Part shown: one piece after another, positions 1 to 10,732 of the stretch
Position numbering within the stretch: the stretch's first letter is position 1
Layout: every line of letters starts with the position of its first letter
Source: Nilaparvata lugens
Lineage: Eukaryota; Arthropoda; Insecta; Hemiptera; Delphacidae
NCBI RefSeq assembly: GCF_014356525.2
Contig: NC_052510.1
Span: forward strand, 56,341,845-56,405,844
DNA: 64,000 nt
Direction of reading: 5' to 3'
Made by a program: the position numbers and the translations under genes
The notes under the pieces: generated by a model
Told to the model about the DNA's origin: nothing
Databases searched by the model: none
Seen by the model: the letters and a program-made list of their open reading frames with translations, nothing else

Positions 1-798
1 TGCTGCTATTATAACAACCTTAATTCATTTGAAAATCAATAATCAAATATTGGAGTTAAAAATTAACAGCCAAAGTTTTCATTTTATTCATTCAAGAATC
101 AGAAAAATACAGATGGAACAAAAAATTCACATTCAAAATACACGCCAACAGCTTGTTGGCTGAACCGAGCTGCAACCTGCAAGAGGCTGAACACAACAAG
201 ATGGCTGAACCGACAAGCGCGCGACCTAGCGGGAAGAATCGTACCTAAGTTTGTTTCATCCAGCTAAAAATTACTGAAACTTGATACAGAAATTTAGACT
301 TTGCTCAAATTACCGAATAAAATGCTCAAAGTAGACTGAAAAATATTTATAAAAATAACATAAACAACAGAGAATATTTATTGTAGTATTGTTATGTTTT
401 TTATTATTTTATTCATATGAATATCGAACGGTAATCATTCAAACTCAAAATTCGATTTTAAATGTATATTTGCTACTTTATCATTCTTGCAGTTGAAATA
501 ATAATTATCAATAGAAAAGAACTATTATTATTATTTAATGATGAGAATTCGTAAATGATGATTATTTAATTATGATTTAGATGAACATTATTTGTTTTTG
601 GATTTCTAGATGGGATTTTATCATAATGTAGGGTAGCCATTGAAATGTTTTTATCTAAATCAACCACAGTCATTGTTACACTTTATTTTTGTTTCGTGCA
701 CTAATCCTCCATATAATCCACTAACTATTTTGGTTGCCATGTGCAAATCTGGAGTGCAGAAAAAATTTTCCCGCACTAGAGCGGAAAAGTGAATCTTT
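1..798. other. No gene seen; AT-rich intronic or intergenic DNA
   Basis: No coding region with codon structure or splice sites that I can support. Short repeats of GGCTGAACCGA lie at about 160-215. The stretch is probably inside an upstream intron of the EHMT-like gene whose last exon is at 5549, but this is inferred only from the orphan position of that exon. Confidence 0.4.
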
Positions 799-1080
799 GC
801 GTTCTGTAATCAGTGCAGGAATCGTCACTTTCAAGGTAACTGTAGGAAATAGTTTGTACAACTAGTGCGCAAAGTGACAGTTTGCTGCACCGAAAGAACG
901 TTTATGCCGAGCGTAGGCGAGGGCCGGAATTGTTTGAATGCAGCAGAGGAACCTTTGCGCACGTATTTCACTTTAAATTTTTCCTACAGTTACCATTGAA
1001 TATGAAACGTGGGTAATTATGGGTAAAATGATGGCTAAAATCCATGAAAAGTGACGATTCCGCACTGATTACAGAGCGCG
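799..1080. repeat. Fold-back (MITE-like) element, about 280 bp
   Basis: The left arm at about 803-832 (CTGTAATCAGTGC...) is matched in reverse complement at about 1047-1076, and GGTAACTGTAGGAAA near 836 is matched by TTTCCTACAGTTACC near 980. The arms are imperfect, so the copy is old. No coding capacity. Confidence 0.7.
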
Positions 1081-1133
1081 ATTTCAGAAGCATGCTCAAA
1101 ACTGAAGACAACAAGCAGCATATAAACAACGGG

Positions 1134-1480
1134 GGCGCGACAGTCGAGACCGACGACATTCGAGGCTACGACCGTAGAGGACAGTTTTACAGTCCTCTAC
1201 GGTCGTAGGCTCGACTGTCGGGAGTGTACGAAAATTAGAGTGGCCTAAACTGTCGCTAAACGCAGGCGACATTTGAGGCCACTTTTTCAGGAGTCCTCTC
1301 CCGTCGTAGGTCTCGACTGTCGGGGCTGTACAAAATTAGAGTGGCCTCAACTGTCGCCTAACGCAGGCGACATTTGGGCCACTTTTTCAGGAGTCCTCTA
1401 CCGTCGCTGGCCTCGACTGTCGGGCCTGTACAAAATTAGAGACTCGCTTGCAGCAGGCGACAGTTGAGGACACATCCTAC
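1134..1480. repeat. GC-rich tandem array 1, period about 101 bp, headed by a hairpin
   Basis: TCGACTGTCG recurs at about 1211, 1313 and 1413, giving a unit of about 101 bp; GGCGACA(T/G)TTGAGG and CAGGAGTCCTCT recur at the same spacing. The array begins with a hairpin of about 45 bp (GACCGTAGAGGAC ... GTCCTCTACGGTC). It is very rich in CGAC/GTCG, unlike the AT-rich surroundings. A second array of the same family is at 2323-2665. Confidence 0.85.
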
Positions 1481-2322
1481 TGCGATTCCAGACAAAATAC
1501 ATTTATAATGATTATAACTTCTGATTTGTTGAAAACTAAATATGGAAACTTCCTTCATAAAAAAAAGCATATGAACTTTGAAGGTAGATAGTGCTTATCC
1601 TTGAAGGATTTTCAGAACGATGATCTCTGTGAAGAATACAGCTTAATCAGTCGAGTATTTCAAGCGTGATGAGTCACATATGAACAGACAGAAAGACAGA
1701 CAACATCTCGTCTTATAGATGGATAGACGATAGATAAATATTAGATTGTCAATGAAGGAGGCCTAATGCAGTAGTAATGGATTCCCATTACTTGAAAATA
1801 TGTTTAGGGACCATCATCAAGTACTGGAATGTAATGATTTGATTGTATGGTATGAGATGTTGTGATATTTTTCCATAATTGAAAGAATAAGACTTGATAT
1901 TGTCAATATCACTTTATTTATTCGAAAATTAATTTATAATTCAGAACCAGGTTTCATGGTAAAACCTACCACATCTTCAGCTGAACTGATAAGTTTGTTG
2001 TTATTGGAGGAACTTTTTCTTTCAATACTGGAATGTATATGACTTGACCACCTTTGTTGACGAAACTCAATTGGAGGATGGAAAGATGCTGGTATCTTTA
2101 TTTTACATGCTGAACTTTCAAAGTTACACGATTTAAAGTTATAAAGAATTTAAAAGTTACAAAATTAATAAGCTTCAGAGAATAGAAAAAGGTTATATAC
2201 AGTAGTATAATGCTTAGAGTAATGAACAAATTTACCTTTTATATAATCTAGGAAGTTGATTTGAAAAATCAACAACTTTACATAAACATTTCCTTAAAAA
2301 TATTTTTACTGTGTTTTTGAGG
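1481..2322. other. Spacer between the two GC-rich arrays; no gene seen
   Basis: AT-rich sequence with no supportable coding region or RNA gene. It separates two same-orientation copies of the GC-rich array, so it could be the interior of a single larger element, but no terminal repeats could be fixed by eye. Confidence 0.4.
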
Positions 2323-2665
2323 GGCGCGACAGTCGAGACCGACGACATTCGAGGCCTATGACCGTAGAGGACTATTTTACAAAACAGTCCTCTACGGTCG
2401 TGGCCTCGACTGTCGGGAGTGTATGAAAATTAGCGTGGCCTCAACTGTCGCCTAACGCAGGCGACATTTGAGGCCATTTTGCAGGAGTCCTCTGCCGTCG
2501 CAGGTCTCGACTGTCGGGGCTGTACAAAATTAGAGTGGCCTCAACTGTCGCCTAACGCAGGCGACATTTGAGGCCACTTTTTCAGGAGTCCTCTACCGTC
2601 GCTGGCCTGAATGTCGCCGGTCTCAACCGTCGCTGGTCTCGACTGTCGCAGGACTTTCTGTCGTT
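2323..2665. repeat. GC-rich tandem array 2, same family and orientation as array 1
   Basis: It starts with the same GGGGCGCGACAGTCGAGACC head and hairpin. The TCGACTGTCG units at about 2406 and 2507 are again about 101 bp apart. The last unit is scrambled (CCTGAATGTCG then TCTCAACCGTCG). It runs almost to the assembly gap, so the true right border is uncertain. Confidence 0.85.
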
Positions 2666-2698
2666 TGCCTCGTTGACATCGACCCATAACAAACAAAC

Positions 2699-2798
2699 NN
2701 NNNNNNNNNNNNNNNNNNNNNNNNNNNNNNNNNNNNNNNNNNNNNNNNNNNNNNNNNNNNNNNNNNNNNNNNNNNNNNNNNNNNNNNNNNNNNNNNNN
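2699..2798. other. Assembly gap, 100 N
   Basis: Exactly 100 N, the usual placeholder for a gap of unknown size. It follows directly on the GC-rich tandem array, which probably caused the break. Confidence 1.
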
Positions 2799-2832
2799 GA
2801 CATTTCAAATTTATAATTCTTATTAATTTTGA

Positions 2833-2896
2833 GACACATAACAACAGATCAATGTAACTTACTAAGCCGAGGTCTACTGTTCACAGAACTACTAGT
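2833..2896 (+). repeat. 3' end fragment of repeat family C
   Basis: Ends in GAGGTCTACTGTTCACAGAA followed by CTACTAGT, as at 30130 and 37150 (and inverted at 48741), and shares the preceding ACACATAACAACAG(A/G)TCAATGTAAC with 30070. Only the terminal 60-70 bp remain; the rest was lost or lies in the gap. Confidence 0.7.
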
Positions 2897-3283
2897 TAAT
2901 ATAGATATAAAAACCTGTAGGATCGCAGATAACGCTCTGTGTGGCCGGGCCATTATGACTACTGCCGACAAAAATAAATTGACAGGATTATCTTGTTGAT
3001 ATATGAATCAATTCCCCAATTCAAATCAATTTCCCACAAAAACAAACGAACAAACCCTACTCTAGAACATGGTACGCCATAGTGGAGTAGTCATGTCCAC
3101 ATAGAAAACATTAAACATGTAGAAGATACATTATAAAAATTTCTGAAACTTTGTAAACTATCTAATATTTTCTGTTTTGTTGTAGTAGTTTTAGTCTTTT
3201 TTGGGGAAATAAACATGTATTTTATTTATTCAACTCCCTTTCTGTATACTTCATTAACAAATATATTTAATATTATAGGACTC
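2897..3283. other. No gene seen
   Basis: AT-rich DNA without a supportable coding or RNA feature. Confidence 0.4.
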
Positions 3284-3645
3284 TAAGGGCCGATTTCCGA
3301 GCTCGGGATTTAGCCAAGTCCTAGACTTTAAACAGCTGGAGTCAGAAAATTGGTTTCCAAAACGGGGTGGAGTCGCAGTCATTGTCATAGTCACGTTTGA
3401 AATTAAATTTCAAAAAACTAGAAAATTGAACACAAAATAAAAAAAGAAAAAATAGTGTAAAGTTTCAGCTATTTTGAACTATTTAGGAATGTCTAATTCC
3501 GTCAAGGGAAACGTTTCCAATTATAGAAATGAGAAAATAAAAACTACGACTACCGTTATAAAAGCTGCGACTACGCCCCGTTTCGGAAAGCCAATTTTCT
3601 GACTCCAGCTTTTTAAAGTCTAGGACTCCGGAAACCGGCCTAAAT
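3284..3645. repeat. Fold-back element, about 360 bp
   Basis: The left end GGGCCGATTTCCGAG is answered on the right by the reverse complement of GGCCGGTTTCCGGAG. The inner arms (CTGGAGTCAGAAAATTGG and CCAATTTTCTGACTCCAG) match exactly, as do the (AAAACGGGG ... CCCCGTTT) pieces. Non-coding. Confidence 0.8.
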
Positions 3646-3971
3646 GTCGGATTAGGTGGATCAGCCTTCGATGAACTCTGTAACTGAAGGGGTCCTTGGT
3701 CCCATTACCCACACCCATAAGTAAATCATATATTTCATCCTGCAAAAAAATGAGAACCAGGGTTGTGATGCTTCAACGATTTTGAAATTAAAACCTGAAT
3801 GGAGTAATTTTGGTGTAATACAATCCTTCACACTTCCTGACTACAGTCACTATATAACAGTAATCATTATACAGTAACTGTAATCCTCACTACTTCCTGC
3901 ATCGAAGCTATAAATCGCTAAGATTTTGAGTGAGCAACACATTTATTGAAGCCTGAGATACGGTATTATCA

Positions 3972-4291
3972 AAGGTGCGTACAGATATACGCGCCGCGAA
4001 CATGAGCAATTCACTTTTAATCAGCTGATGCCAAGCTTTTTATATCTGTATCTTACCGTTTCTGTAAAAATACAGATATAATCAGCTGATTAGAAGTGAA
4101 TTGCTCATGTTCAGATATACGAGCGTACGGTGCGTACAGATATACGAGCCGCGAACATGAGCAATTCACTTCTAATCAGCTGATTATATCTGTATTTTCA
4201 CAGAAACGGTAAGATACAGATATAAAAAGCTTGGCATCAGCTGATTAAAAGTGAATTGCTCATGTTCGCGGCTCGTATATCTGTACGCACC
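3972..4291. repeat. Twin palindromic MITE (two copies back to back), termini AGGTGCGTACAGATATAC
   Basis: One unit runs from AAGGTGCGTACAG to about 4130; a second follows at once with GGTGCGTACAG at about 4131 and ends in CTGTACGCACCT. Each unit is itself a near-palindrome built on ATGAGCAATTCACTT and ATCAGCTGAT. A single copy of the same family is at 36563-36727, and related termini bound the elements at 14496 and 57363. Confidence 0.85.
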
Positions 4292-4413
4292 TAAATATGA
4301 ATATTATCAACCTGGATATACGGTGATTTCAATCCACCTCAAGCCAAATTGATGCAATAACTTCACTGTAGGCTATTCAAACGAATTTATTGATAATTCC
4401 TAGTGTAATTTTT

Positions 4414-4543
4414 ACTTTCCTTGCCCTATTACCATAGGTAAGGAAAGTATTGCTTTCCGAAAAAATTAAGGTACCCGAATTTCTAGATTTCTATACGTTT
4501 CAAGGCCCCCTGAGTCCAAAAAAGTGGTTTTTGGGTATTGGTC

Positions 4544-4599
<56 letters not shown>

Positions 4600-5490
4600 A
4601 GTGTATGTGCGTCTGTGTACACGATATCTCATCTCCCAATCAACGGAATGAATTGAAATTTGGAACTTGAGGTCCTTACAATATAAGGATCCGACACGAA
4701 CAATTTCGAACAAATCCAATTCAATATGGCGGCTAAAATGGCGAAAATGTTGTCAAAAACAGGGTTTTTCGCGATTTTCTCGAAAACGGCTCCAACGATT
4801 TTGATCAAATTTATACTTAGAATAGTCATTGATAAGCTCTATCAACTGCCACAAGTCTCATATCTGTAAAAATTCCAGGAGCTCCGCCACATCAATGCAA
4901 AATGTGATTTTAGATTGAAGAATGGCGAAAATCAATTCCAATTCAAGATGGCGGCTAAAATGGCGAAAATGTTGTCAAAAACAGGGGTTTTCGCGATTTT
5001 CTCGAAAACGGCTCCAACGATTTTGATCAAATTTATACTTAGAATAGTCATTGATAAGCTCTATCAACTGCCACAAGTCTCATATCTGTAAAAATTCCAG
5101 GAGCTCCGCCACATCAATGCAAAATGTTATTTTAGATTCCCGATTATCAGGCTTCAGATACAATTTAAACAAAAAAAATCAAGTGGAAAAGATTGAGCAT
5201 AAAAATCTCTACAATTAATGTTCAGTGACATTTCCACCTAAAATTGGAAATAAGCTCGAAATTCGAGAAAATGTGTTTATCCAATAAAGCAAACTGTTGG
5301 CAACTGTTGATTCTATTAAATCATTCACTATGGAGAGATAGCAGACTACGTGTGTCTCCAGCGTTATTGTCCTGTCACCAGCTGGCAGATCTTTAAATAG
5401 TAGACTTGGAATGTGCGTGTACACTTGCGTCAGGTGATAATTTTTTATAACGGCAAGGGAAGTTGTGTGAGTGCGCCACACCAGATTTTT
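4414..5490 (+). repeat. Repeat family A, full-length copy with (GT)n and an internal 222-bp duplication
   Basis: Starts with ACTTTCCTTGCCCTATTACC, which forms a hairpin with GGTAAGGAAAGT just inside, then a (GT)n tract at about 4547-4597, and ends with GGCAAGGAAAGTTGTG...CCACACCAG before a T run. The segment starting GGCGGCTAAAATGGCG is present twice (about 4728 and 4950). Other copies are at 16570, 22595, 31838, 32778, 37205 and 47499. Non-coding; class uncertain (a Helitron-like or other hairpin-ended non-autonomous element). Confidence 0.85.
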
Positions 5491-5548
5491 TATTATATGC
5501 ACAAATTTGGTATGTAAAAAGTAATATCCATTTATATTTATTTTGCAG

Positions 5549-5705
5549 ATTCGATTACGGAGAGAAGTTCTGGATTATCAAGTATAAATCGTTCACGTGT
5601 ACCTGCGGTGCAGAGAAGTGTCGCTATTCGCAAACAACAATTCAGCAAACGCTTGAAAACTACAACCGAAAACTTCAGCTAGAAGAGAGCATCTCTGAAC
5701 TCTGA
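5549..5705 (+). CDS. EHMT: EHMT/G9a-type histone H3K9 methyltransferase, last coding exon
   Basis: This exon carries the end of the SET domain and the post-SET zinc motif of a euchromatic histone-lysine N-methyltransferase, which mono- and dimethylates H3K9 in the nucleus. A TTTTGCAG acceptor precedes it. The exon opens in phase 2 (two bases of the split codon come from the upstream exon) and reads [17 protein letters not shown], then TCGAEKC: FDYG closes the SET active-site region and the Cys-x-Cys-x4-Cys is the post-SET cluster that binds zinc with a SET cysteine. The spacing FDYG-x2-FW-x2-K and the post-SET match EHMT1/2 and Drosophila G9a better than SUV39. A short charged tail follows and a TGA at 5703-5705 stops it. 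No other exon of the gene was found at 1-5548, so the remainder lies farther left, beyond an intron of at least 5.5 kb. Seen: exon and motif; family assignment: established knowledge. Confidence 0.85.
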
Positions 5706-6129
5706 ACTTAATGACAATAAGTAATAGAATAATTAGTTTAAATTAATATTTGTAAACCGATCTCCATTTTAATGTATTGATGTGGACAAATATTTAAAAA
5801 ATGTTAAATTGTGTGTACTGATGTGTTAGATTTAATAGTTTACAACGATTCAATTTTATAATTTACCTTACCTTTTTTAAAGTTTGAAAGCTTTTATCCA
5901 AACATTTTTCATAGTGATGTGTTAGTTTTCAACGATTCAATTTTATAATTTTCCCTCAACTTTTTTAAAGTTTGAAAGCTTTTATCCAGACATTTTTAAT
6001 AGTTTACTAGTATTTTTACCTGGTTAACGAATTGTTATTTTTATAGTAATAATTTGTACCCCATAGTTATTTGGAACAACATCAACAAGGTCATTTTGAA
6101 TAAAAGTGGTTGACTGTCCTGGAAATAAA
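5706..6129 (+). other. Probable EHMT 3' UTR with two poly(A) signals and a 96-bp tandem duplication
   Basis: AT-rich sequence after the EHMT stop. AATAAA occurs at 6099-6104 and 6124-6129, either of which could define the transcript end. A segment starting GATGTGTTAG is repeated at 5820 and 5916 (period 96), sharing AACGATTCAATTTTATAATTT and AAAGTTTGAAAGC. Confidence 0.55.
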
Positions 6130-6384
6130 GTAGGCCTATAGGATCTCATTCTCGATTTTCATTGGTTAGAGTTAGAGCATTCAAGTCACTGGAACAATAA
6201 TTTTATTATGATTGTCCAATTAAAAAATCATTAGAATCCTTCTTACCTCTTTCTCATAAACAATTACTCATAATAAGTTACTCATCCACTTGATACCTCA
6301 GTCGATAAAAGCTATACTACACTCACATACTAAGTGATTAAAATGATTACTCTGTTGCATATCCATATTTTTTCACTATTAAAA

Positions 6385-6602
6385 TTAAACTTGATTAAAA
6401 AAAAACACTTATGGAGTAAAAATGCACTTACATTAGTAGTGACGATCGTTTCGACCTGTTGTTGGTCATCATCAGACACTTGACGTCATCATCAGACGCT
6501 TGAGTCTGATAATGATCAACAACAGGTCGAAACGAACGTCACTACTAATGTAAGTGCATTTTCACTCCATAAGTGTTTTTTTTCAAATTCAAGTTTGATT
6601 AA
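6385..6602. repeat. Fold-back element, about 220 bp
   Basis: AAACTTGATT...AACACTTATGGAGT on the left is reverse-complemented as ACTCCATAAGTGTT...AAGTTTGATT on the right; CATTAGTAGTGACG and GTTTCGACCTGTTGTTG also pair. The centre holds ATCATCAGAC twice. Non-coding. Confidence 0.85.
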
Positions 6603-7491
6603 AATGATATTGAAAGATCTAATTGCCTTGGAACTCATTTCTTGATTTTGATATTTTTTTTCATAGTAATTAATATCAATGAAATTGAAACACGAAGAGA
6701 TTTTTTTTATCTTCACAATATTCAAGGTAATAAAATAGTAGCCTATTCAATAAAAGTAAAGTAAAAATCTGCCTTCTCTTTGGCTTTATCCAGATTTTTA
6801 TTGAAGATCAATCAAATTGAATGAAATGAAAGATTTATTAGATTGAATGAATTAAATGTGAAACGTATCCTAAAAAATGTTACTGTCTCATGTAAGATTT
6901 TGACAAGTCGTTCAAAAGTATAAGGTTTTTAATATAGAGTTTTATAAACAATCAGTTGAATTTCCATCACTTTTTTCGTGTAACTACAGTAGATTAAATT
7001 ATCTTAAATGAACGGTTTATTTTCGGAATGTGTTCTGTCATGGCTACATCTATTCTGGATACAGCTATTCTTATCTAGAGATGGCCCAACACTCAATGTG
7101 TTCTTTGTGCTAGTCAGATTTATTTGTATGTTTGATATTAAGTAGAGTGAATAGTTGATCATAAAATGAATTGAATTCACTCAGTCAACACCTCATCATA
7201 TTAGCAAGCTCATTCATGTTATGTTCATGTTTACTTACTTTTTGTGTATTAGCCAACTCATTTACCTGTGAAATTATGTTATGTTCATATTTACCCCACT
7301 TTTTGTGTATTCGCCAACTCATTTACCTGTGAAGTTATGTTATGTTCATGTTTATCTCATTGTTGTTTAATTATTTGGGCTATTGTTTAGAACAATAGAA
7401 CAGGAAATTATGTTTATATTCAGACATTAACTCCATTCAATTTAATATCTGATATGATTCGAATTTTTGAAATACAATATGTAAATGTTTG
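6603..7491. other. No gene seen; contains a 61-bp tandem repeat at 7206-7355
   Basis: The unit with GCCAACTCATTTACCTGTGAA and TTATGTTATGTTCAT occurs two to three times (GCCAACTCA at 7252 and 7313). Otherwise AT-rich spacer without a coding signal. Confidence 0.6.
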
Positions 7492-7636
7492 TGCCGGTTG
7501 CACAACAGCCGGTTAAATTTAATCGTGATTAATTCCACGAGAACAAATCAGAGGCGTTTTTTAAATGACGGCTTCTCTTATTGGTCTCGTGGAATTAATC
7601 ACGATTAAAATTTAACCGACTGTTCTGCAACCGGGT
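7492..7636. repeat. Palindromic MITE, family GCCGGTTGCACAACAG
   Basis: The left arm GCCGGTTGCACAACAGCCGG and the right arm ending CTGTTCTGCAACCGGG are inverted copies; TTAATCGTGATTAATTCCAC pairs with GTGGAATTAATCACGATTAA. Total about 145 bp. Relatives are at 11935-12064 and 44158-44297. Confidence 0.9.
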
Positions 7637-8591
7637 CTTAGTCTTTTATAAACGTTCTGATTGGTTTCTGTTATTGTTTACTAGTCCAACAAAATGTGGT
7701 ACGCTAATGTCGTTCTTAATAGCTTACAAATGCGCCCTAAGACTTTGAAAGTCAATTTAAGGAAATATAATAAGAGAATTCGAAGCATGTCTTTGCAACA
7801 GTGTAACTTTTGTATTGTTACTATTTTGCTCCCTAATTATTAGAAACTTATTTTAAATTTAGCAAACGGAATTCATCTTTTTGTTTGTCTGACAAACTAC
7901 TTTTTGAAAGCATTGTTTGATGTTTGATAAATTACAGTGTAATCTGGCTTATCAATAATTTGACTTTTGTAGACATTTACTACTTTGAAAAAGTATAGAC
8001 GGGACTATTTTTAAATTAGGTATTATTAAATAATGTATTATGCTTGAATAATTTTGATATTAGTTATGTTATATTGTTTTTAAGTAGGTATATTTTAGTA
8101 TGTGTCGATGTTCTCTCATACCAAAGGTTGTCATAAACTGCAGAGTGGCACAGGAAAACGGGAAATTTTAAATATTGTCATCCCCAGAATGAATTCATAA
8201 AACTAATAAATCACTAATGGAATGTCATGTATTATAATGTCATTTATGAGCATGAAATCACTATGTCAAAAAGTGGTTTTAATTTTCAAGATTACATCAC
8301 AAAGATAGGATAATTGGGAATAGTTAATTAAAAATAAGATAAGATGTGCTTTCATCAGGCGTTCAGTGCAACCTGTTAAGGGAACTCTTCAATGAGAGTG
8401 TGGCAAATCTTGGTGAATGGCTGTTAATTCAGATGGAAATTACTGAGATATTGCAATTATTCAAATGCTAATGAATTAATTATAATAAGCTGTTATTTCA
8501 ATTTAAATGTTTCCATTGTAGTCAGGGATTGTTGTAGGACGTGTACGGTGTATCTTTCTTTGAAATATCCCCACAGGAACACGTTCTTTTT
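7637..8591. other. No gene seen
   Basis: AT-rich spacer downstream of EHMT; only low-complexity or short chance frames. Confidence 0.45.
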
Positions 8592-8985
8592 TTTCTTCTT
8601 TAGCACTACAGCCCAATATGAGCTTTGGCCGCCTCCACTACAGCTCTCCACGCTTCTCGGTCCTCTGTTAATTGTCTCCATCCTCTATATCCCATTTTTT
8701 GGAGATCGTCTCTCACTTCATCTTCCCATCTTATTCTCGGCCTTCCTATCTTTCTTCTTGAATGTAGCCTCTCCTTGAATATTATTTTAGGCATTCTGTT
8801 TTCGTTCATTCTACAGATATGTCCAAACCATCTTAGCCGCTGTGCCTTTATAAATTTTACAATATTTCGGCCTTTCATCAATGCCTCGAGCTCTGAATTA
8901 GTTCTTCTCCTCCACTCCTCTCCTCTTTAACTGGACCATAATCTTTCTTAGGATTTTCCTTTCAAAAACGCCTAAATGGTTTTTG
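8592..8985 (-). mobile_element. Non-LTR retrotransposon, 3'-terminal fragment (end of ORF2)
   Basis: Read on the minus strand, the frame gives KAQRLRWFGHICRMNENRMP, then HSRRKIGRPRIRWEDEVRDD, then W..L..DREAWR..V..AKAH and a stop at about 8606. This is the characteristic C-terminal tail of the endonuclease-reverse transcriptase protein of many insect LINEs. It is 5'-truncated, with a frame break upstream near 8900, and a T-rich run beyond the stop (8587-8602 on +) looks like the poly(A) end. The copy at 44733-45445 belongs to the same family. Confidence 0.85.
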
Positions 8986-10020
8986 TCATTGTCATTTGAC
9001 AGGAACACGTTCATGACGTCAAATTTGGTAATTCTGTCGAAATATTCTCTGCTATTTTTCTATAATGCACTCACCGTTATTGTATATTCACACAACTCCA
9101 ATCATCCATGACTGTAGTCAATTCATTCGCATCAATTGTACAAAATTTTGAACTACTTCCAATAATGTAGTGCTGCGAATTGTATAGGTCAAAATTACCC
9201 TTTTCCCTACGCCACTCTGTATTATCATTATATTTTTAATTTGGTTTTAATCTTAATTCATTATTAACCATGATGTTATTTTTATTGTTTAGAACTTGGG
9301 ATTTCTTATGCAAATTTCACGAGGCTTATATAATTCGAATCCAATTCTCTTCATATTATCTTTGAGAATTGAGAAAATCAGTTGAAAACTTTTGAAGTCA
9401 CTGCCATTCAGAATGAACCACCCCTATAGAATGATATTGTACGTAATGAACCTTTTTGTGAATATTTGCTAGTTTATTGTTAAGTTAATGTAAGTTATTT
9501 ATTGTCTTAGTCAATTAGATTTTTGTTATGTTTTTTATTTATTCAACCAACATTAAAATAAAGTTTTGTCTTGTTCACAAAATTGTAATAAATCATATTC
9601 ATGAACTATTGTTCACCTTGAATTGAAGTGTTTTGAATTTATCCTAGAGAAAAAAGTCGTTGTTTATTCAGTTGTTATTTGAACAGTTTTTATGCATGCA
9701 TCTTAATTTTAATTAACAAACACTTTACTCACTCCCTAGATTTCTTTCTCAAAGTTTTCTCAAAAATGATGCAATTTAGATGGATGAAATGTTGGAAAAA
9801 CTGAAATTCAGTTCATAGTATATTGGAAAAGAAAGACGAAATACTTTTACATAAAATTGAAATATAACATTGGATAAATCTTCAACTAGTAGGTTAGTTT
9901 GAATGAATAAAAACCACTTTTTCTTAAATTATGAATGTCATTCTTGCCTGCCGGAAAGATTCAACTCACATTGTAAAATGAATGTGAATTCTCACACGGT
10001 TGAAGGACAAAAAGGAAAAG
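8986..10020. other. Spacer between EHMT and Nup54; no gene seen
   Basis: AT-rich DNA without a supported exon. AATAAAG occurs near 9560 but no coding region leads into it. Confidence 0.45.
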
Positions 10021-10246
10021 TATGGTTGGCTACTAAAGACAGGACATGCATGATGAACATATGTGTACACACATTTCATGCATTGTATCATCAACCATTG
10101 TTATTAGTATTGTTTATTTTATGTTAGAAGCTGCTGTCAAACAGATGATTTTTGTTTGAAGCCTCTCGCTGATAGAACATGCACAACGTGCATATGCGTA
10201 CCTACACATAATATGTTCATCATGCATGTCGTTAGTGGTCAGCCTT
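10021..10246. repeat. Fold-back element, about 220 bp
   Basis: GGACATGCATGATGAACATA at about 10051 pairs with TATGTTCATCATGCATGTC at about 10211; GGCTACTAA also pairs with TTAGTGGTC imperfectly. A relative with the same GACATGCATGA / ACATGCATGT core is at 53430-53640. Confidence 0.75.
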
Positions 10247-10641
10247 AGGGAGCAAAGGGTAAATAATAGGATATATATATATATGATGATAATAATATTA
10301 TAAATACTATTAATATAATTTAAAATAATAATAGGCTTATTATGTTGATATCACAAATATGGTAATAATACCATCACTGAGCTCAATAACCGTCATCAAA
10401 AAGAACGTTACATTCAAAAATCTAATCGCATGAAAATGAAATGTTACCTGCGCATGCGTTTTACCGTGTGATGCTAGGATCAGATGCCGTTGTATCAAGA
10501 AGGCATTGGACCATTGGTTCAACTTCCATATTTGATTTTTCTTTGTAGGTTATGTGTGAAATGCGTTGTCCGTTATTATTATAAAGATAAAGTTTACTTA
10601 TCTAATTTTGAAAGTAAAACAAATATTTATCTTTATAAAAA

Positions 10642-10732
10642 ATGGCGTTCAATTTATCAGCGCCTTCTTTTGGAAGTTCAACAACCACGCCAGCATTTAG
10701 CTTTGGGACACCATCTACTCAAACAACAAAAG
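10642..10732 (+). CDS. Nup54: Nup54 exon 1 (start codon, first FG motifs)
   Basis: Encodes MAFNLSAPSFGSS and FSFGTPST, then ends AAAG|GTAAG in phase 1. The bases before the ATG (AAAA) suit an insect start. No TATA box is clear; the 5' UTR start is unknown. Confidence 0.9.

Noticed and set aside
1134..2665. CRISPR array
   Set aside because: Units are contiguous tandem repeats of about 101 bp without unique spacers, in a eukaryotic context.
4450..4829. Frames over the (GT)n tract of repeat A (also at 17094-17394, 31890-32092, 32656-32957 and 47472-47787)
   Set aside because: Val-Cys or Thr-His dipeptide runs from a microsatellite; no conserved protein.
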